Assembly: GCF_038235435.1 (NCBI RefSeq)
Contig: NZ_CP151275.1
Coordinates: forward strand, 3,100,001 to 3,164,000
Source of the DNA: Niveibacterium sp. SC-1
GTDB taxonomy: Bacteria; Pseudomonadota; Gammaproteobacteria; Burkholderiales; Rhodocyclaceae
DNA: 64,000 bases
Reading direction: 5' to 3'
Below are positions 53,614-63,900 of the stretch, in pieces. The number at the start of each line of letters is the position of its first letter. Position 1 is the stretch's first letter. The notes under the pieces were generated by a model. The model saw only the letters and a list, made by a program, of their open reading frames with translations, did not search any database and was not told the origin of the DNA. The translations under genes were made by a program, and so were the position numbers.

Positions 53614-54734
53614 TCGCGCGCCTGCGCGAGGCCCCGCAACGCTTCGAGTTCTTCCAGGCGGTACGCATCCTGCGGCGCTACTTCCGGCGCGACGCGAGCA
53701 GCGAGCATGAACCGCTGGGGGACCAGATCCGTTTCGGCAACTCGCTGAACATGGGATTCGCGCCCAGCGAGATCGAAGCCCTGCGCCTCGAAGCACACGA
53801 GCCGGAGGCAACGCCCGCCTGGCCCGCTGTGCCTTCACCGATCGACGCGAACGCGTCCTTCATGCGTGCGCATCTCACGCCGAGTTTCATCGGTCTCACC
53901 GGCACCAGCGGCACTTTGCCCAATGCCTATACCGAACAGCTCATCGACAGGGAAATCACGCATCGGGATCGCGGCGCACGCGCCTTCCTCGATCTCTTTA
54001 CCAATCGCGCCGTATCGCTCTTCTATCTGGCCTGGGAGAAACACCGGCTCCCCCTGCGCTACGAACACGATCGGCAGGAGCGCTTCCTGCCGATGACGCT
54101 CTCCCTGCTGGGACTCGGAGCCGACGCGCAGATCGATGAAGCCTGCGGACCCGACCGCCCGGTTCTCGCCGAGACCCTCGCGTACTACGGCGGTGCCCTG
54201 CGCCAGAGCGCACGCTCCGCTGGCCTGATCGAGCGGGTGCTCAGCGACTATTTCGACGTCCCGGTGAAAGTGATCGAGTTCGCCGGACGCTGGCACACCC
54301 TGGGTGCGGAAGACTGCACTTCGCTCGGCGGCGCCCACGCCCTGCTGGGCGAAGACGCACTCTGCGGCGAACGCATCTGGCAGTGCGAGGACGGCATCGA
54401 ACTGGAGATCGGCCCGCTTCGGCGCGCGCGCTTCGCCAGCTTCCTCCCCGGTGGCGATGCCGCCCGCGCCCTGCAAGCGCTGGTTCAGTCGCTCGCGGGC
54501 CTGAGTCTGCGCTGCACCGTGCGTCCGGTGCTCGCTCGGGAAGACATCTCTGGCCCGCGACTCGATCCGCATGCGGGCCCCCGCCTCGGCAATGACATGT
54601 GGCTTCACGACGCACCGCCCTCCGAGGACGGCCGTGACGCGGCATTCGATCTCGATCTGCTCGCGCAGGACTCGTTCGCTCACGCGTCGGCGCCCGCTTT
54701 GGCACCCACATCTGCCCCCGCATTCGTACTCTAA
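53577..54734 (+). CDS. tssG: T6SS baseplate protein TssG
   Basis: 385 residues starting MPATQRLPDTSVVARLREAP. TssG features are FEFFQAVRILRRYF, FGNSLNMGFAPSEIEALRLE, TPSFIGLTGTSGTLPNAYTE and FTNRAVSLFYLAWEKHRLPL. The extreme C-terminus is Ala/Pro-rich. Partner of TssF in the wedge. Fourteen bases separate it from tssH. Confidence 0.96.
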   Translation: MPATQRLPDTSVVARLREAPQRFEFFQAVRILRRYFRRDASSEHEPLGDQIRFGNSLNMGFAPSEIEALRLEAHEPEATPAWPAVPSPIDANASFMRAHLTPSFIGLTGTSGTLPNAYTEQLIDREITHRDRGARAFLDLFTNRAVSLFYLAWEKHRLPLRYEHDRQERFLPMTLSLLGLGADAQIDEACGPDRPVLAETLAYYGGALRQSARSAGLIERVLSDYFDVPVKVIEFAGRWHTLGAEDCTSLGGAHALLGEDALCGERIWQCEDGIELEIGPLRRARFASFLPGGDAARALQALVQSLAGLSLRCTVRPVLAREDISGPRLDPHAGPRLGNDMWLHDAPPSEDGRDAAFDLDLLAQDSFAHASAPALAPTSAPAFVL

Positions 54735-54748
54735 GGACGCGCCCCACC

Positions 54749-57430
54749 ATGGCCGACAAGCTCAAACTCCTGATCACCAAGCTCAACCCTGTCTGCCGCG
54801 CCGCCGCGGAGCGCGCTGCCGCACTTTGCATCTCCCTGGGCCACTACGAAGTCGATATCGAGCACTTCCTGCTGGCGCTCTGCGAGACGCCCGACAGCGA
54901 CTTCGCGCTCCTCTGCAAGCGCTCGGAGATCGCCCTCTCGGCGATCGAACGTGATCTGCATACTGCGCTGTCCGGATTTCGCACCGGCAACGCACGCACG
55001 CCCGTGTTTTCTCCGCATCTTCCGGCCTTGCTGGAACATGCCTGGCTGATCGCCTCGCTCGAAAGCGCCACGGCCCGCATTCGCAGCGGCCATGTGCTGA
55101 CGGCCCTGCTCGCCTCGCCCGATCTGTCGCAGCTCGCCCAGCGTGCCTCGCGCCTTTTCGCCCGCTTTCCGCTCGACAGCATCAAGCATCGACTTGACGA
55201 ACTCACCCGCGGCTCCTGCGAGTCTGTCGTTCGGGACACCGGCCCCCAGGAGCTCGCGGCCGGCGACGATCTGCTTGACCCAAGCGCGAGCCCGGCCCGC
55301 ACCCCCGCGCTCGACCAATACACCCAAGACCTGACCGCCCGCGCCCGCGAAGGACGCATCGATCCGGTCATTGGACGTGAGGCCGAGATCCGCCAGGCGA
55401 TCGACATCCTGATGCGCCGTCGCCAGAACAATCCGATCCTCACCGGCGAAGCCGGCGTGGGCAAGACCGCGGTCGTCGAGGGCCTGGCCTTGCGCATCGC
55501 GACCGAAGACGTGCCGCCTTCGCTGCGCAACGTCGCCTTGCGCGTACTCGACATGGGTCTGCTGCAGGCGGGCGCCAGCGTGAAGGGCGAATTCGAGAAT
55601 CGGCTCAAGAAAGTGATCGAGGAGGTCACGCGCAGCGAGAAGCCGATCATCCTCTTCATCGACGAGGCGCACTCCCTGATCGGCGCCGGCGGCCAGGCCG
55701 GCCAGAACGACGCGGCCAACCTGCTCAAGCCGGCCCTCGCCCGGGGTGAGCTGCGCACGATCGCCGCCACCACCTGGAGCGAATACAAGAAGTACTTCGA
55801 GAAGGACGCTGCCCTCGCCCGCCGCTTCCAGGTGGTCAAGGTCGAAGAACCCAGCGAGGAGCTCGCTTGCGCCATGTTGCGCGGCATGGCGCCGCTCATG
55901 GAAAAGCACTTCGGCGTGCGGATCATGGACGCCGCCATCGCCGATGCAGTCCGCTATTCGGCCCGCTACATCAGTGGCCGCCAGTTGCCCGACAAGGCGA
56001 TCAGCGTGCTCGACACCGCCTGCGCGCGCGTCGCACTCGGACAGAACGCCACGCCCGCGCGGGTGGAGGACGCCAGCAAGCGACTCGATCGCGTCAGCGC
56101 TGAGCTATCGGCACTGAGTCGTGATGAGGCCATCGGTGCCGGCGACAAGGAGCGCGTCAAGGCGTTGCAGGGTGAGCGCGCCGAGCTCCAGGCACAACTC
56201 GAGGCCGACACCGCCCGCTGGCAGCAGGAGTCCGCCCTGGTGACCGAGATCGGCACGCTGCGCGACGCGCTCGAACAGGAGGCCGCGGCCCGCTCCCCGG
56301 AAAGCATCGGCAAAAACCGCCGTGCAGTCCCCGTCGACGAACGTTTCACGCGCCTCGAATCGCTGCAGGCAGAACTACGCGCCTTGCAGGGAGAAGCTCC
56401 CCTCGTGGCACCGCAGGTCGACGGCAATGTCGTCGCGCAAATCGTCTCCGCGTGGACCGGCATCCCGCTAGGCAAGATGGTCAAGGACGAGATCCAGGCC
56501 GTGCTCAAACTGCGCGAAGCGCTGGCAGCACGCGTGGTCGGACAGGCGCACGCGATCGAGGCGGTCTGCCAACGCGTGCGCACGGCGCGCGCCAATCTGC
56601 AGGATCCGAACAAGCCCAAGGGCGTCTTCCTCTTCGTCGGCCCCTCCGGCGTCGGCAAGACCGAGACCGCTCTGGCGCTCGCCGAGACACTCTATGGTGG
56701 TGAGCGCAATCTCATCACCATCAACATGAGCGAGTATCAGGAAGCCCATACGGTCTCGGGACTCAAGGGTTCGCCTCCGGGCTACGTGGGTTACGGCGAA
56801 GGCGGTGTGCTGACCGAGGCGGTGCGTCGCAAACCCTACTCGGTTGTGCTGCTGGACGAGGTCGAGAAGGCGCATCCGGATGTGCTGGAACTCTTCTTCC
56901 AGGTCTTCGACAAGGGCGTGCTGGACGACGCGGAAGGACGCGAGATCGACTTCCGCAACACGCTCATCATCCTCACCAGCAACGTCGGTTCGGCGAGCGT
57001 GATGCAGGCCTGCCTCAACAAGAGCGAAGAGGAGATGCCGCCGCCGGGAGAGCTCGATGGCCTGATCCGCGGGCAATTGAACAAGGCGTTCAAGCCGGCC
57101 TTCCTGGGCCGCCTGGCCGTGGTGCCTTTCTATCCGCTCTGCGACGACGTGCTGGAGCGGATCATCCGCCTCAAGCTCGATCGCATTGCGCGCCGGGTGA
57201 CGGACAACCACGGGGCCCAGATGAGCTACAGCGCCGAACTGGTGGAAGCGATCCTCGCCCGCTGTACCGAGATCGACTCAGGTGCGCGCAATGTCGACAA
57301 CATCGTCAACGGCGACCTGCTGCCGGAGATCGCGGAGTCGGTGCTAGAGCGGATGGCGGAGGGAAAGCCGCTGCGCAAGATCAAGCTCGGCGCGCATGCC
57401 GACGGGGCTTTCAAGTACGGTGTGAGCTGA
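54749..57430 (+). CDS. tssH: T6SS sheath-disassembly ATPase TssH (ClpV)
   Basis: 893 residues. A ClpV-type N-domain (IEHFLLALCETPDSDFALLC) is followed by NBD1 with ILTGEAGVGKTAVVEG and IILFIDEAHSLIGAGG. A middle coiled-coil domain follows, then NBD2 with LFVGPSGVGKTETALALAET and YSVVLLDEVEKAHPDVLELF. Length and the N-domain separate it from housekeeping ClpB. It recycles contracted TssBC sheaths. Last gene of the plus-strand T6SS block, followed by a terminator. Confidence 0.97.
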   Translation: MADKLKLLITKLNPVCRAAAERAAALCISLGHYEVDIEHFLLALCETPDSDFALLCKRSEIALSAIERDLHTALSGFRTGNARTPVFSPHLPALLEHAWLIASLESATARIRSGHVLTALLASPDLSQLAQRASRLFARFPLDSIKHRLDELTRGSCESVVRDTGPQELAAGDDLLDPSASPARTPALDQYTQDLTARAREGRIDPVIGREAEIRQAIDILMRRRQNNPILTGEAGVGKTAVVEGLALRIATEDVPPSLRNVALRVLDMGLLQAGASVKGEFENRLKKVIEEVTRSEKPIILFIDEAHSLIGAGGQAGQNDAANLLKPALARGELRTIAATTWSEYKKYFEKDAALARRFQVVKVEEPSEELACAMLRGMAPLMEKHFGVRIMDAAIADAVRYSARYISGRQLPDKAISVLDTACARVALGQNATPARVEDASKRLDRVSAELSALSRDEAIGAGDKERVKALQGERAELQAQLEADTARWQQESALVTEIGTLRDALEQEAAARSPESIGKNRRAVPVDERFTRLESLQAELRALQGEAPLVAPQVDGNVVAQIVSAWTGIPLGKMVKDEIQAVLKLREALAARVVGQAHAIEAVCQRVRTARANLQDPNKPKGVFLFVGPSGVGKTETALALAETLYGGERNLITINMSEYQEAHTVSGLKGSPPGYVGYGEGGVLTEAVRRKPYSVVLLDEVEKAHPDVLELFFQVFDKGVLDDAEGREIDFRNTLIILTSNVGSASVMQACLNKSEEEMPPPGELDGLIRGQLNKAFKPAFLGRLAVVPFYPLCDDVLERIIRLKLDRIARRVTDNHGAQMSYSAELVEAILARCTEIDSGARNVDNIVNGDLLPEIAESVLERMAEGKPLRKIKLGAHADGAFKYGVS

Positions 57431-57460
57431 GGACACGCAGCGACGCGCAGGTCGGCAGGA

Positions 57461-57489
57461 AAACGGGCGCCTCAAGCGCCCGTTTCTCC
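57461..57489 (+). terminator. Intrinsic terminator after tssH
   Basis: Stem AAACGGGCGC / GCGCCCGTTT (10 bp) with loop CTCAA, then CTCCTT. It lies between tssH and the convergent lipoprotein gene and may serve both. Confidence 0.82.
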
Positions 57490-57508
57490 TTATCCGGTCG
57501 GATTCCGC

Positions 57509-57910
57509 TCAGGGCTGGATCGTGACCGTGCGGTCCTTGAATTCCGTGTGACCCCGCCCCGTCACCGTCACCTTGAACACCACGGCGGTCGTCGCGGCCA
57601 CAGGCGGTGCGGTAAAGGTGATGGTGCTGGTATCGGCGCCCGCCAGGTTCAGCACCGCCGGCCCCGATTGCTGCGCCCAGCTGTAGGCGAGGTCGCTGTT
57701 GTTGATGTTGCCGGTGCGGACCACGACGGCCCGCTCGGACACGGCATCCCCCTGCTTCACCGTTTCCGGGCCGTCAAAGCTCTGGATCGTGATCGTGTCG
57801 GGAATGATGTCGTCATCGGTTCCCCCGCCGCATGCGGCCAGGAACACGCCAAAGACGGCAACAAGAAACCAGGAGAGGGGTTTGCGGAGCTTCAGGGTTG
57901 CAGCGCTCAT
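57509..57910 (-). CDS. Small lipoprotein with PKD/Ig-like domain
   Basis: 133 residues from MSAATLKLRKPLSWFLVAVF. The signal peptide ends at the lipobox FLAAC (about Cys27), followed by GGGTDDD; the Asp after the glycines does not suggest inner-membrane retention. The rest is one beta-sandwich of PKD/K319 type (YSWAQQSGPAVLNLAGADTS, TITFTAPPVAATTAVVFKVT). It lies between the T6SS tail block and the kinase block, convergent with tssH. Its relation to the T6SS is unknown. Confidence 0.75.
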   Translation of the reverse strand: MSAATLKLRKPLSWFLVAVFGVFLAACGGGTDDDIIPDTITIQSFDGPETVKQGDAVSERAVVVRTGNINNSDLAYSWAQQSGPAVLNLAGADTSTITFTAPPVAATTAVVFKVTVTGRGHTEFKDRTVTIQP

Positions 57911-58114
57911 GTCTCTTTTTCCTTTGGACGAGGTTTCGAACGGCGGGCCTGACCCAAGGGTGCATCCCCTTGTCCCGCAGGCCCACCGATAGCCCACGCG
58001 GGTGGCTACAGCGTTCTTGAGTTTTCACCACGACCCGAAGTTCGCTGCGGGCAGATTGACCCAGACCATGCCTGTAGCATCTTATCGGCACGCAAATCCT
58101 TGATGTCACAAGGA

Positions 58115-58149
58115 ATAAAAAGCCCACCTACAGAAACTGTAAGCGGGCT
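58115..58149 (-). terminator. Intrinsic terminator after the tssM-tagF-kinase block
   Basis: Minus-strand stem AGCCCGCTTACAG / CTGTAGGTGGGCT (13 bp with two G-U pairs, loop TTT), then TTTTATTCC. It lies 60 bp past the kinase stop. The 57911-58210 stretch holds no gene otherwise. Confidence 0.85.
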
Positions 58150-58210
58150 CGGACAAGGCAAATGGTCGTGCTCCCACGCCTGGGCGGCGTGGGAGCCGTC
58201 CTGCGTCGGC

Positions 58211-60223
58211 CTACTTGAGGAGCTGATCGAGATCCTTGTTCAGTTTCTTCATGTACTCGCGCTCGGCCTCCGTTCCGGAGCCTTGCTCACTTCCTTTGCC
58301 GCCACTCGCCTTCTCGGCGCGCGGCGGCTTGGTCGCATCCGGCCGCTCGCGGGAAGCGTTCGTCGGCGCCTCGACCTCACTGACCGAAAAGGACAGTGCG
58401 CCGAATTTCGCCGGGCACTCCGCACCCGCCTTGCACTGAGCGTCGCCCGCCAGCCTGGCGGCGCCCAACTTTCCGAGCGTTTCTTCCAGCGTATTCACGG
58501 GGGCGCTCGCGATGCCATCCTTGACCTGCAGCCCCAGCGGCGAAAAGTCGCGCCGCGCTTCGGAGACCAGGGCGACGAGTTCCCAGTCCCCCGCGGGCGC
58601 GTCTGCCTTGTAGGCCCAGCCAGAGCGCGGCAGCACCAGCGGGCGGGCGGGCTCAATGGCGTTGTTGCGATCGAGTTCGTTGGGGAAAACCTGCGCGAAG
58701 CGGCCCGTCGCCTTGTCCCACAGGAGCAGATAGGCATAGCCCGGGACGCCTGAGCGCAGTGTCAGGCTCAGAGGGTCTTTGCCGATGACCAGGCGCTCCT
58801 TCAGCTTTTCCACCCGCACGGATATGTCCGGCGAGGCTGCCGCCAGCAGTTCCTTCACAGCGTCCTGCAAGGGGATCGGGCCCCGAGCGGCTACCGGCTT
58901 CTCGCCACTTTCAACGGCGGGTGTCTCCACGGCCGGAACGCTCGCAGAGGCCGTCGTAGTGGGTACGGTCGGCGCGGCCGCCGCGGGGGAAGTTTCGGCC
59001 ATCGGCGGCGGTGCGGCCGCGGACTGGCCCGCACCCGGCGGTGGCACCGCAGCGGGTTTCATCATGAAGTAGGCCCCGCCAGCGATCGCCGCGAGGGCCA
59101 CCAGCGCACCCGCCGCGATCACCAGGCCCTTGCTGCCACTTGCGCTCTCGCCCTGCGGCGTTTCGCCCTGCCCGGATTGAGGCCGTGCCGCGGTCTTCGG
59201 GGGCGCTGCTGCCGTCGCCCGCGTAGCGGACGCCGACGCAGCCACGGCGGGTCCCGCCTGATCCCAGGCCAGTGCTTTGCGCATCTCCGCGACCGCCTGC
59301 GGGCGGTCCTCGGCGCGGACCGCGAGGCAGGCGTCAACGCCCTGCAGGAAGCCCGGCGAGTACCGACCGGCGGCCAGGCGCGCGAGCGGCTCGAAGCTGT
59401 CCTGCATCATGCGGCCGACCGAGGGCGGCGGCGTCTTGCCGGTGATCATGAAGTACACGACCGCAGCCAGCGCATAGATGTCGGTCCACGGCCCTTGCTT
59501 CATGCCCGGCATTTCCGCGTACTGCTCAATCGGTGCATAGCCCGGCTTGAGGATCACCGTGAGCGCCTGGGTCATGTCGCCGATGACCCGCCGCGCCGCG
59601 CCGAAGTCGAGCAGCACGGGGCGTTCGTCACGCAGCAGCATGATGTTGTCCGGCGCGATATCGCGGTGGTAGCAACTCTCGGCGTGGATGATCTCCAGCG
59701 CGTCCATCACCGGCGCAACGATCTTGCGGATCCAGGCCTCATCCGGGGCCGCACCACGAGAGAAGAGCGTGTCGCGCAGCGTGCGTCCTTCGTAGAAGGG
59801 CATCACCATATAGGCCGTGCCGTTCGCCTCCCAGAAACGATAGACCTTCACCAGGGCGGGATGGTCGAACTGCGCCAGCAGGCGCGCCTCGTTCACGAAG
59901 CTGCGGCGTCCGATCTCGAAGGTCTCGCGATGGCGCTCGGAGCGGACAGCGACCGAGGTATCGCCCTTGCGTGAAGCCAGCGAGGCCGGCATGTATTCCT
60001 TGAGCGCGACACGGCGCTCCAGCGAATGGTCCTGCGTCAGATAGACGATGCCAAAGCCGCCCTCGCCCACCAGACCGACGATTTCGAACTCCCCCAAACG
60101 CGTGCCGAGCGGCAGAGCGTTGTGGGAATCCAGCTCCGCCGTCGTTGCCGGCGCAGGCGCTGCTGCTTCCGCGCTGCCGCCCAGGACGACGGTCTTGTCA
60201 TTGTCGGAAGAAGATGCGGACAC
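58211..60223 (-). CDS. Serine/threonine protein kinase, PpkA-like, with DUF4384-type C-terminus
   Basis: 670 residues. The Hanks-type kinase domain (about 45-320) has the glycine loop GEGGFGIVY (53-61), Lys75 in VALKEY, catalytic YHRDIAPDNIML (Asp188) and LLDFGAARR (206-210). One membrane span near 370-392 (GLVIAAGALVALAAIAGGAY) follows. A Pro/Ala-rich linker and a periplasmic DUF4384-like domain (about 450-600, VEKLKERLVIGKDPLSLTLR and PGYAYLLLWDKATGRFAQVF) complete it. In other bacteria PpkA, with TagF as antagonist, sets T6SS firing through phosphorylation. Last gene after tssM and tagF. Confidence 0.88.
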   Translation of the reverse strand: MSASSSDNDKTVVLGGSAEAAAPAPATTAELDSHNALPLGTRLGEFEIVGLVGEGGFGIVYLTQDHSLERRVALKEYMPASLASRKGDTSVAVRSERHRETFEIGRRSFVNEARLLAQFDHPALVKVYRFWEANGTAYMVMPFYEGRTLRDTLFSRGAAPDEAWIRKIVAPVMDALEIIHAESCYHRDIAPDNIMLLRDERPVLLDFGAARRVIGDMTQALTVILKPGYAPIEQYAEMPGMKQGPWTDIYALAAVVYFMITGKTPPPSVGRMMQDSFEPLARLAAGRYSPGFLQGVDACLAVRAEDRPQAVAEMRKALAWDQAGPAVAASASATRATAAAPPKTAARPQSGQGETPQGESASGSKGLVIAAGALVALAAIAGGAYFMMKPAAVPPPGAGQSAAAPPPMAETSPAAAAPTVPTTTASASVPAVETPAVESGEKPVAARGPIPLQDAVKELLAAASPDISVRVEKLKERLVIGKDPLSLTLRSGVPGYAYLLLWDKATGRFAQVFPNELDRNNAIEPARPLVLPRSGWAYKADAPAGDWELVALVSEARRDFSPLGLQVKDGIASAPVNTLEETLGKLGAARLAGDAQCKAGAECPAKFGALSFSVSEVEAPTNASRERPDATKPPRAEKASGGKGSEQGSGTEAEREYMKKLNKDLDQLLK

Positions 60224-60252
60224 AGCGTTCTCTTTCGTTTGAAGCTCCGGCG

Positions 60253-60945
60253 TCAGGCGCCGGGGGAATATGACAGCATGGTGGCGTAGAGACGCGCTTC
60301 GGGCAATCCGAGATGAGCGAAGCCGCCGCTCTGGCCGGCGTGATCACGACACCACCAGAGAGAGTGGCCGAGCAGCGTCCTCCCCAGCAGGCCCGCACCC
60401 AGCGCTTCCATGTGGGTCGCGAGGCCGTCTGTGCCGAAGTCCAGGGACACCACGCTCGCATTGGCCGCCAGCGCGGCAACCAGGTTCGGATTGGCGCTTG
60501 CCCCGGCCAGCGGGGGCAAGCCCAGCCCCAGGACCGAGGCATCGAAGCTCTCTACCTGGCTGTCCGGTTCCAGACTGGCGCGCGCGGCGACCTCCAGCAT
60601 GTCGCACCAACGGTCGATGCGCTCAAAGCTCGCGTGATCGGATTGGGGTGCGCCCAAGGCCGAACAGAGGGTCAGCGGGAAGTAGCGGCCGACCCGGTCC
60701 ACCGAGGACATCAGCACGCCTGCGTGCGCGGATTCGCCGATGACGCCCGGCATCAACAGGAAGCGCCAGACATGGGCGGTGAGGTAACGCTCCAGCCAGT
60801 CCGGACCCAGGCTCTGCTGACTGCTGAGCATGGAGCGCTGCAGCCAGTCGTCCCAGGCAGCGACGAAGTCGTCGGCAAGACGCCGGCGTGCGAAGTCTCC
60901 CAGGGCGGGGAGTTTTCCGTACCAGCCGGGCGCTTCGCCGGACAT
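60253..60945 (-). CDS. tagF: T6SS-associated protein TagF
   Basis: 230 residues. The start MSGEAPGWYGKLPALGDFAR RR (space added), DDFVAAWDDWLQRSMLSSQQ and LTAHVWRFLLMPGVIGESAH match TagF (DUF2094). In Pseudomonas TagF is a post-translational repressor of T6SS assembly. It lies two bases after the tssM stop and 29 bp before the kinase gene, so repressor and kinase share a transcript. Confidence 0.92.
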   Translation of the reverse strand: MSGEAPGWYGKLPALGDFARRRLADDFVAAWDDWLQRSMLSSQQSLGPDWLERYLTAHVWRFLLMPGVIGESAHAGVLMSSVDRVGRYFPLTLCSALGAPQSDHASFERIDRWCDMLEVAARASLEPDSQVESFDASVLGLGLPPLAGASANPNLVAALAANASVVSLDFGTDGLATHMEALGAGLLGRTLLGHSLWWCRDHAGQSGGFAHLGLPEARLYATMLSYSPGA

Positions 60946-60947
60946 GA

Positions 60948-63900
60948 TCAGAGACCGGAGGGGCAGCGGAACTCCGCCAGCTCGCGCAGGCGGAAAGGGT
61001 TCTGCACGCTGCTCGCAGTCACCTCGAAACTGGTCTGGCGACCTTCGTTGTCGAAAGTCACATGAAACTTTTCGGGTGCGCCCATGGCTTCAACCTTGGC
61101 TTTGTCGAACAAGCGGAAGAGCGCCCATGGTCCCTCGGTGGATTGGCCCGAGGTGCCGGCCGGGCCCGGCGGCGCTACCTGGACACGCGCGGTCAGCCCA
61201 CCCTTGGCGCCCGGCCACTGGATCGTCTGCAGGACTTGCGGACCATGCGCGTACTTCACCAGCTGCCCGTCCACATCCAGGGTGAACTGGGTCAGCGCCG
61301 GATCCATGTCCACCGGCTTGAAGTCCAGCCGGATGCTGCCTCCGTTGCGGAAGAACACATCGCGGATTGTCGCCGCGCGCTGGAACTGCACCAGCGAACC
61401 CGCGCCGCCGAGCGACTGCTCCTGCACCTTCTTGAAGGACCACGGCTTGGTCGACACGTCGACATACTGCGCGAGGTTCTGCTGGAAAAAGGTGTCGAAA
61501 AGACCGCCGGGGGCAAAGAGCCGCGCGAAGTCCTCACGCGTCACGTCGCGCGCGCTGCTGCGCACGAAGGGATAGCGCCCGTCGATCGCCTGCTGGCAGA
61601 ACTGGCCGATCTGCGCACTCACACCCGCCGCGAGGTTCTCGCGCGTGGCCGAAAGCGCCTGGCTGGTGCCCGCTGCCGAGAGCTCCTGCAGCATGGAGCG
61701 CAGCGGCTCGGGCATCCGCGCGCTCTCCGCCTTCACGCGATTGGAGGTATCGCCGGCGGGCGGCGCGACCTTGTCCCGCACGGCCGTCTCGGTCGCGGTG
61801 AGGAACACGTAGACATCGTTGAGCAGCTGGACGACGGCATCGATCGGCGCCGACTTTCCGTCGCCGGTGACGAGTTGCCGCATGGCGGCAAAGCGATCGT
61901 CGACGATGCTCTCCAGCCCCGGCGCCGCGGCCGCGGTCGGCGTGCTGTCGCCGCTCACGCCGAGGATCTTGCCGAGCTCCTTGGTCGCGCCACTGATCTT
62001 GTCGCTGGCCTTGTCGACCACATCCTTGTCCTCGGCTCGCCGCGCCAGGGTCGTCTCGCGCGAAGCCGCCTTGAGGAACTTCGGCAAGGGCGAATCCGGC
62101 GCCGACAACACGCGCGCCACCTGGATGCTCTGCGCCAGGTTGGCCGAGCGCACCAGGGTCACGTCGGCGAGAAACTGCTCCCAGGTCTTGGCGTAGTCGC
62201 CCAGGTAGATGCGGCGGACTTCATTGGTGATCTGGGTGGTCTCTGCCTCGCTGCGCTTACCGCCCTGGGTGCCCAGGACCCAGGACTCCTCGGCGGCCAG
62301 TTGCACCGAGACCTTGCCCACTTCCTTGTCGAAGCCCTTGTAGTAGCCGTCATAGGTGAAAAGGCCCGGTACGCCCCGCGTCAGGGGCGCGCCGCTCTTG
62401 CGCGTGAAGACCAGTGCCGCAGAAGGCCCGGCCGCCTTCTCGACTGTGAACTCCGGAATCCCCTCGCCCACGCCCTGGCGCTTGAGCCGACTGTAGATCC
62501 GCGCCGGCAGGGACTGCGTCAGCAACTGGTTGCGCACCGAGGCGAGCAACGCAGCATCGGCGGGCACCGGCGAAGCCACGGGTCCGTCACGAAACAGGCC
62601 ATCCAGGTGCGCGGACAGCGCCTGGCGCTGGTCCACCGTGGTCTGCTGCGGCAGGTTGGTTTCCCAGTCAAAGCCGATCCAGGCCTTCAAGGCGTCGCGA
62701 TCGAAGTGCCGCGTGTCGTGCAGCATGATGTAGGCCTTGAGCGCCTCGTAAGCGAACTCCTGGTTGTCGCCCGCCGCAGCTTTGCGCAGCTGGTTCTCCA
62801 CCCGGTTCGCGATGCGCGGCAGGAAGACGTCACGCAACAGGCTCTGGTAGGACTGTTCGGAGGCGGCGTCGAGCTTGTCCCCCTGCGACAGGCCAAAGCC
62901 CAGCGAGGTCGGTGTACTGCCGTCCTGGCGCGCCCCCACATGCGAAACGTGCTGGACGGCGGCGATCACCGGAAGAATGCCGATGACATCATCGCGTGCA
63001 GAGGCATTGGCCTGGGCGACCATCGGTTTGATCTCGTCGACACGCTTGTCCACGTCGCCCACGTAGCGCTCGTTGCCCAGGTAGCTCACGCCCCAGGCAA
63101 GACACAGACCGACGGTGATGAGTCCGATCGCCGCGAACGCAGCCAGACGCAAGAGGCTGCGGCTTCGCTCCCACTTCAGGTTGGTGCCGCCGATGCGCTG
63201 CTCGGTGAATACGACTTCGCGCAGCAGACGCGTCAGGAAGAAGCTTTTGCCGCTGCCTACCTGCGGCGGAAGGACCTGGCGCTCAAGGCCGAAGGCACCA
63301 CCAAGGCTCGCCAGCACGCGGTCGATCGGGTTGCCTTCCTGGGTGCCGCTGGTGAAGTACACCCCGCGGACCATCAACGCATGGTCGTAGCCGGAACCGG
63401 CGAAGACCCGTTCAAGGAACTGCGCGAGCAAGCGATTGGCGCTGGAGAGCTGCTGCGGGAAAGCGGCGATCAGTCCACGCCGCGTGAGGTCGCGCTCATC
63501 CTGCAGGCGCCCCAGCACCAGGCCCTCGACCCGGTCCTCGAGTGCATCGAGGCGCTGGCTCAACTGTTGCGCCTCGACATCCTTGGCATCGATCGCGAAG
63601 GTCGTGCCCCAGACCTGGTCACGCGCCTCCTTCGACAGGTCGCCGAAGAACTCGGTGAAGCCGGCCACAAGATCGGATTTGGTCACCAGCACGTAGATCG
63701 GCAGGCGCACGCCAAGCTCGGCGTAGAGCTCTTGCACGCGCGCGCGCAGAGCCGCCGCGTGCACGGCAGCCGCGGCTTCGTTCTGGGTCAGCAGATCGCC
63801 GACGCTCACCGTCAGCAGCACGCCGTTGAGGGGCTGACGCGGACGATGCTTCTTCAGGAGCTGGAGGAAGCCCTGCCAGGCCTGGCGGTCGACCGATTGG

